From: DASUWK01 sp036378435
Lineage (GTDB): Bacteria > Chloroflexota > Dormibacteria > Dormibacterales > Dormibacteraceae
Assembly: GCA_036378435.1 (NCBI GenBank)
Contig: DASUWK010000039.1
Location: 1-35,278 of the forward strand
Length of the DNA: 35,278 nucleotides
Direction: 5' to 3'
In this document: positions 31,193 through 35,278 of the stretch, piece by piece
Numbering within the stretch: position 1 is the stretch's first letter
How the letters are laid out: each line of letters starts with the position of its first letter
The notes under the pieces: generated by a model
Database searches by the model: none
Told to the model about the DNA's origin: nothing
The model's input: the letters and a program-made list of their open reading frames with translations, nothing else
Translations under genes and position numbers: made by a program

Positions 31193-33118
31193 CACGTACT
31201 CGTCGTAGCGGTCGGCGAGGGCCACGACCTTGGCCGCGTAAGGCGTCTGCTCTCCGACCAGGGATCCCTTCAGCGCGGCCACCGCATGCACCACCGCAGC
31301 CGGGAACTTCGGCGCCAGCAGCGCGGCGGGGTCGCCCAGGAGCGCCTCCTCCTGGGCCAGCTCGTGCAGAAGCGCGACCAGCCGGATCGCGTCCAGCTCC
31401 TCGCCGGCGTGACCCGCGCGATTGGCCAGCGTGAGCGCAGCGGCGGCGACGCGGCTCGCGTGCCGGCTCCCCTGGTGGTGCTGCCAGTCAAGAGTGCGCG
31501 CCGCGGCCAGGGCGACGAGCGGACCGGCCTCCTTCAGCGCCGTCGCCAAGACGTTCGGGTCGGATTGGAACTCGGCGACCAGCTGCGAGCTCGTCGCCAG
31601 CCGGTTGCGACCCGCACGTTTCGCCAGGTAGAGAGCCTGGTCCGCGGCCATCACGATCTCGTCGACCCCGGTGGCGTCGTCTGGGCAGGCGGCGAGACCG
31701 ATGCTCAGCGTGATCAGCTGGTCGGGCCCGGCCGGGATGGCGGCATCACGCACCGCCTCCAGGAGCCGGCCGGCCAGCTCGGAGGCGTCGGCGCTCCCCG
31801 TGTCGAGCGCGATGACGGCGAGCTCGTCGCCGCCGTACCGCGCGGCGACATCGTGGGCGCGGATCGTGCGGTGTACCACGTCAGCCACGGCTTGCAGCAC
31901 GTGGTCGCCGTGCTGGTGCCCCATCGAGTCGTTGACGCCCTTGAAGTGGTCGATGTCGACGAGGAGCAGTGAGTACGGCCGCCCCTGGCGTGTGAACCGC
32001 CCGTGCTCGGCGGCGAGGCGGCGCCGCAGCTCCCGGGTGTTGAACAGGCCGGTGAGACCGTCGGTCACAGCCTCACGCGCGCGCTGCTGGTACTGCAGGG
32101 CGTTGCCCATGGTCACAGAGGCGCTGGCCGCCAGGGCCGCCACGCGGAAGTACTTCTCTCGCGTGAGCGCCCCGGGTTCGGCGACGAGCAGCAGCGCCGA
32201 ACCCTCCCCGATCGGGACGGCGAGCCAGCCGCCCGCCTCCGACAGCCGGGCCTCTCCGGCCAGAGCCGCGCTGATGGCGCCACTGTTGGCCTCGAGCACA
32301 TCCTCGCCGCGAACGCCGATCGAAAGCAGCGCCGAGGGGCCCTGCTCGGCCGTGCGGACGAGGACGGCGCCGTCGGCGCCGGTGAGCGCCATCGCCTGCT
32401 CGAGGATGACGCGCAGGACCGTGTCGGTCTCCAGGCTCGAGGCAAGCGAGACGCTCATACGGTGCAGCGCTTCGGCCTCGGCGGCGCGGGCCACGGCCAG
32501 CCGGCGCTCACGGTCCAACTCCTGGACGACAAGACCACTGATGACCGCGACCACGAGGAAGAGGAAGACCTTGCCCACCGTCTCGAGCGGCAGGAAGAAG
32601 TCGAAGGGGTGGTGGAAGACCGGCGCCACGCCGCCGGTGACCAGGAACATGACGCAGATCGCGAGCGACGCCACCAAGCCGGCGATCATCCCGAAGCGGA
32701 CGGCGCTGGCGATGATGGCCAGGAAGAAGGCCAGGAAGAACGGGCTGGCGAAGCCGTCGGTGATGTAGATCAGGGCGACGCTGAGCACGAGGTCGGCCGT
32801 CAGCGTCATCAGGCCGAACCGCCGGCCTGGCTTGAGGCCGCGGAGCAGCAGCACGGTGACGACCAGGTTGAGCAGCGCCCAGAAGGCGAGCAGTGTGTTG
32901 ACGAGCAGCCGCTGACCCGGGACGCCGACCGCCCCCAGGTTGGCCAGCAGGAGCAGCACGGAGAGGAAGACCCAGCGGAAGATCTCCGCGACGCGCTCGC
33001 CGATGACGTAGCGCTCCGCAGCGAAGTACTCGTCCATGGCGCGCGTCGTCGCCTGCAGCGGGGTTGGCTCCGAATCGGCGACCGCTACCAAACCGGCCGC
33101 AAAGTTAACAGTCCACAT
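31013..33118 (-). CDS. Membrane GAF-GGDEF diguanylate cyclase with HD-GYP-like tail
   Basis: A 701-aa protein. About six membrane segments span residues 45-200, followed by a GAF-like domain (about 215-345, from LHRMSVSLASSLETDTVLRVI). The GGDEF domain (about 350-515) has DGLTGLFNTREL, LLVDIDHFKGVND and RYGGDEL. The active site reads GGDEL (429-433), and an RxxD product-inhibition site (R420-D423) sits five residues before it, so c-di-GMP synthesis is expected. The C-terminal 180 residues look like an HD-GYP domain without its key residues (LLHELAQE where HDxG is usual), probably non-catalytic. The ATG at 33118 has no clear ribosome-binding site; a TTG at residue 10 or the ATG at residue 28 are alternatives. 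Confidence 0.87.
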   Translation of the reverse strand: MWTVNFAAGLVAVADSEPTPLQATTRAMDEYFAAERYVIGERVAEIFRWVFLSVLLLLANLGAVGVPGQRLLVNTLLAFWALLNLVVTVLLLRGLKPGRRFGLMTLTADLVLSVALIYITDGFASPFFLAFFLAIIASAVRFGMIAGLVASLAICVMFLVTGGVAPVFHHPFDFFLPLETVGKVFLFLVVAVISGLVVQELDRERRLAVARAAEAEALHRMSVSLASSLETDTVLRVILEQAMALTGADGAVLVRTAEQGPSALLSIGVRGEDVLEANSGAISAALAGEARLSEAGGWLAVPIGEGSALLLVAEPGALTREKYFRVAALAASASVTMGNALQYQQRAREAVTDGLTGLFNTRELRRRLAAEHGRFTRQGRPYSLLLVDIDHFKGVNDSMGHQHGDHVLQAVADVVHRTIRAHDVAARYGGDELAVIALDTGSADASELAGRLLEAVRDAAIPAGPDQLITLSIGLAACPDDATGVDEIVMAADQALYLAKRAGRNRLATSSQLVAEFQSDPNVLATALKEAGPLVALAAARTLDWQHHQGSRHASRVAAAALTLANRAGHAGEELDAIRLVALLHELAQEEALLGDPAALLAPKFPAAVVHAVAALKGSLVGEQTPYAAKVVALADRYDEYVSGEGGGLALSPAEALERIRGERGVFDDRLVSELQELAPRRGLLHTDTVITPAIRLQPSS

Positions 33119-33168
33119 GGCGTTTGGGGAACCTTCTCGCTAGGCGTCACGCGTATCGGGGGCCGAAC

Positions 33169-33196
33169 TTGCGCCGCGCAAGACGGCACCTATAAT
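33169..33196 (+). promoter_or_regulatory. Promoter of the tad-type operon
   Basis: TTGCGC (33169-33174), a 16-base spacer and a perfect TATAAT (33191-33196) lie in the 134-bp gap before the TadE gene. The leader would be about 50 bases and carries AGGAGA (33244-33249) ahead of the TTG start. Confidence 0.6.
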
Positions 33197-33252
33197 CCCG
33201 TTGCCTCTACCGCCGGACAGCTGTGCTTGGCCGGCGGGCGTCCAGGAGAACG

Positions 33253-33852
33253 TTGCAGATAAGAGGAAGCAGCCGGCGCGACCATCGCCGGCAGAACGGG
33301 CAGGCGATCACGGAGCTGGGTGTCAGCCTCGTGGTTTTCTTGCTGCTGCTCACCGGCCTGCTCGACCTCGGCCGCGTGTACTACTTCACGAGCGCCCTGC
33401 GCGGCACCGCCTTCGCGGCCGCCCGGCACGCGGCATGGTTCAGCAACAACCAGCGGCAGAACCCGTACCTGGACGACTCCGACATCACGACGGCGGTCAA
33501 CGAGGGCCTGGCCGGCGCCAACCTCGCGACGGTGACCGGCGTGCAGGGCACCTGCCCGAACCCGTCGGACAGCAACAGTTACCACAACCCGCCGTACGAC
33601 AACTCGCTGTACCCGACCGGCATCAACCAGACCTACCTCTACGTTTGCTACACGACGCCGGGCGGCACCGTGACCGGCAGCCAGGCGACCGCGCCGGGCC
33701 CCTACATCAGCACCTGGCACCTCGGCGACGTGAACGTGATCCTCTTGTTCAACTACGGCCTGGTCACCGGGTTCTTGCAGAACCAGCTGCAGGCGGTGGG
33801 CGGGATCAAGGTGGCGGCCAACGCCCACTTCACGATCCAGGGAGGGCCGTAG
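33253..33852 (+). CDS. TadE-like pilus assembly protein 1
   Basis: A 199-aa protein. The short basic N-terminus (QIRGSSRRDHRRQNGQA) leads into the TadE signature ITELGVSLVVFLLLLTGLLDLGRVYYF, a single membrane helix. An extracellular Tyr/Asn-rich domain of about 150 residues follows. TadE/TadF/TadG proteins are pseudopilin-like parts of Flp (tight adherence) pili. Start TTG 33253 is set by AGGAGA 3 bases upstream; GTG 33223 has no such site. First of three adjacent genes of the same class. Confidence 0.82.
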   Translation: MQIRGSSRRDHRRQNGQAITELGVSLVVFLLLLTGLLDLGRVYYFTSALRGTAFAAARHAAWFSNNQRQNPYLDDSDITTAVNEGLAGANLATVTGVQGTCPNPSDSNSYHNPPYDNSLYPTGINQTYLYVCYTTPGGTVTGSQATAPGPYISTWHLGDVNVILLFNYGLVTGFLQNQLQAVGGIKVAANAHFTIQGGP

Positions 33853-33854
33853 CG

Positions 33855-34424
33855 ATGCGGACGCTCCTCGCCCGCTTCTTCAAGAGCCAGCGCTCGCAGG
33901 GCCTGACGGAGATGGCGCTGGTGGCGCCGATCATCGTCTTCCTGATCTTCGGCGTCGTCGATTTCGGGCGCGCGATCTACTACTACGTCACCATCTCGCA
34001 GGCGGCGAACGAAGGCGCTCGCGTCGCGATCATCGGCGAGCCTCCTGACTACCTCCAGTCGACGAACTCACAGGTCCTGGCCGCGGTTACGAATCACGCG
34101 ATCGAAGCCCAGCTCGGAGTCACCTGCACCAACGGCCCCATCCCCAGCAACCCGGTTCCGCCGGTCAACACCGGCTACGTCTTCATCACCGCGTACCCCC
34201 CCTCTACGTCCTACGAGCCCACGCCACGCCCCAACGCACCCGGCGCGGAGCAGGGCTCCAACCCGGATCCCGGTGTTTGCGACAACATCGACGACGCGGC
34301 CGGCAACGTCCCCCTGCAGGTCACCATCTACTACAACTTCCAGCCCATCACGCCGGTCATCCAGAACCTGATTGGCGGCCACGTGATCCTCAGCGCGTGG
34401 GCCGTCTACAACACGGAGTACTGA
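33855..34424 (+). CDS. TadE-like pilus assembly protein 2
   Basis: A 189-aa protein. After a basic start (RTLLARFFKSQRSQG) comes LTEMALVAPIIVFLIFGVVDFGRAIYYYVTISQAANEGAR, a classic TadE N-terminus with the conserved E and DFGR. The rest is an outside domain with a Pro-rich loop. The ATG at 33855 lies 8 bases after GGAGGG (33841-33846) and 2 bases after the preceding stop. Likely a partner pseudopilin to the preceding gene. Confidence 0.85.
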   Translation: MRTLLARFFKSQRSQGLTEMALVAPIIVFLIFGVVDFGRAIYYYVTISQAANEGARVAIIGEPPDYLQSTNSQVLAAVTNHAIEAQLGVTCTNGPIPSNPVPPVNTGYVFITAYPPSTSYEPTPRPNAPGAEQGSNPDPGVCDNIDDAAGNVPLQVTIYYNFQPITPVIQNLIGGHVILSAWAVYNTEY

Positions 34425-34425
34425 C

Positions 34426-35278
34426 GTGATCGCGAAACGAACCCAGTCCGGCCAGGCCATCCCTCTGCTGGCGATCCTGCTCACCGTCCTGATCGGCTTC
34501 CTCGGGCTGTCGATCGACTCGGGCCGTGCTTACCTGGACCGCCGCACGATGCAGAACGCGGTCGACGCCGCCGTCCTGGACAACGCCGACACGTTCGAGA
34601 ATGGCTACTCCGTGCCCAACGCGGAGCTGGCGGCGGCCAACGTCTTTGCCAAGGACCTGCAGATCAACGGCGGGATCAGCGGCAGCCCGAGCTGGTGCGC
34701 CACGCCCAACGGCGGCACTCCCGCCCCGACGTGCAGCGTGACCGTCACTTACGTCGGCAACCCGCACACGCTGACGCTGGGCTACGTCGACCGGCGCGGA
34801 ATCGGCAAAGGCCTGGTCTTCACCGGGACCGGGAACGACACGCTGCCGTTCGCGTTCATGCAGGTGCTCAACGCGGGCTCGAGCGCGCCGATCCAAGCTT
34901 CGGCCCAGACCGTCGTCTACGACCAGGCTGAGAACCCGGCCATCCTCGTGACCGGCACGTCCTGCGCGCCGCAGGCCTCGTTGAGCGTCTCCGGCGGGCT
35001 GACGGTCACCGTGGTCGGCGCCGTGTATTCCGACGGCGGGCTGACCACCGGCGGCTCGTCCACGATCAACGTGCAGGGCAACGTGTACAGCTCCTGCAGC
35101 CAGACTCAGCCAGGCGGCGTCGACATCTCCTCCGGCTACAGCTACTACTCGCCCGTGGGCAAGCTGGCCGTCAACTACCTGGGCGGCGTCAACAGCCCCT
35201 ACTACGGGTACTACAGCGGCAACTCCCAGACCTGGCCTTCCTCCAACGTGGAAACGTCGCCAGGGGTCTATTCGAGCA
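34426..35278 (+). CDS. TadG-like protein, 3' truncated by the window
   Basis: The frame is open from GTG 34426 to the window end with no stop (284 codons), 1 base after the previous stop; GGAG lies 6-7 bases upstream. It begins AKRTQSGQAIPLLAILLTVL and continues with GFLGLSIDSGRAYLDRRTMQNAVDAAVLDNA, the TadG/Flp putative secreted-protein N-terminus. A Gly/Ser/Thr/Tyr-rich region follows with strand repeats (SVSGGLTVTVVGAVYSDGGL). It should be anchored by the N-terminal helix and exposed outside. Any von Willebrand-type domain would lie beyond the window. Confidence 0.75.
   Translation, partial: MIAKRTQSGQAIPLLAILLTVLIGFLGLSIDSGRAYLDRRTMQNAVDAAVLDNADTFENGYSVPNAELAAANVFAKDLQINGGISGSPSWCATPNGGTPAPTCSVTVTYVGNPHTLTLGYVDRRGIGKGLVFTGTGNDTLPFAFMQVLNAGSSAPIQASAQTVVYDQAENPAILVTGTSCAPQASLSVSGGLTVTVVGAVYSDGGLTTGGSSTINVQGNVYSSCSQTQPGGVDISSGYSYYSPVGKLAVNYLGGVNSPYYGYYSGNSQTWPSSNVETSPGVYSS

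Noticed and set aside
1..35278. CRISPR array, insertion sequence or prophage
   Set aside because: No regularly spaced repeats, transposase, integrase or terminal inverted repeats with target duplications were seen.

Overview
The window is about 35 kb of a very GC-rich, densely packed bacterial chromosome. Many starts are GTG or TTG, and many gene junctions are 4-base ATGA/GTGA overlaps. Actinobacterial or Chloroflexota-like gene families (CBS-less GuaB3-type IMP dehydrogenase, DUF881 proteins, a galE2-like epimerase beside an acyltransferase, dual-GNAT proteins), CGAAC-N4-GTTCG SOS boxes and several start codons 6-9 bases after a TANNNT -10 box point to an uncultured Terrabacteria lineage such as Dormibacterota, Chloroflexota or a deep Actinomycetota. 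This placement is inference; there is no rRNA in the window. No tRNA, rRNA, CRISPR array, transposase, integrase or phage gene was recognised.

Layout. Positions 2-1804 hold the 3' part of a secreted-type beta-propeller/Ig-like protein. Positions 1820-11304 (minus strand) are a long housekeeping run transcribed guaB3 - guaA - GNAT - purD - purE - pycB-like carboxyltransferase/biotin carrier - biotin carboxylase - NUDIX - DUF2269, covering IMP-to-GMP synthesis, two purine steps and a two-subunit carboxylase. Upstream of it, two paralogous dual-GNAT acetyltransferases (11262-13312) overlap its 5' end. Positions 13334-14003 hold a DUF4332 protein followed by a hairpin-rich spacer. Positions 14004-17455 (minus) hold an acyltransferase, an NAD-dependent epimerase and a glutamate dehydrogenase. 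Positions 17541-18936 (plus) hold two DUF881 membrane proteins. Positions 18933-20019 hold a PhaR-like regulator and a phasin/histone-like protein, divergent around a perfect palindrome.

Positions 20023-25954 are mixed: amidohydrolase, membrane-anchored secreted protein, serine/threonine dehydratase-like enzyme, FmdB zinc ribbon, DCC thiol oxidoreductase, SAMHD1-type HD hydrolase and DUF309. Positions 25919-27600 (minus) hold a metallophosphoesterase and a molybdopterin-binding protein. Positions 27660-31192 (plus) are an mrfA-mrfB pair (yprA-yprB of Bacillus), a helicase and an exonuclease for DNA repair. Its promoter carries one LexA-type box between -35 and -10 and a second over the start codon. 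A large GGDEF protein (31013-33118, minus) and the start of a tad pilus-type operon (TadE, TadE, TadG; 33253 to the end) close the window.

Two points stand out. First, the mrfAB promoter looks SOS-controlled. Second, related palindromic elements lie inside two unrelated proteins (the carboxylase linker and the MrfB N-terminus), translated on the same strand and in the same frame, which recalls protein-coding palindromic elements such as those of Rickettsia.
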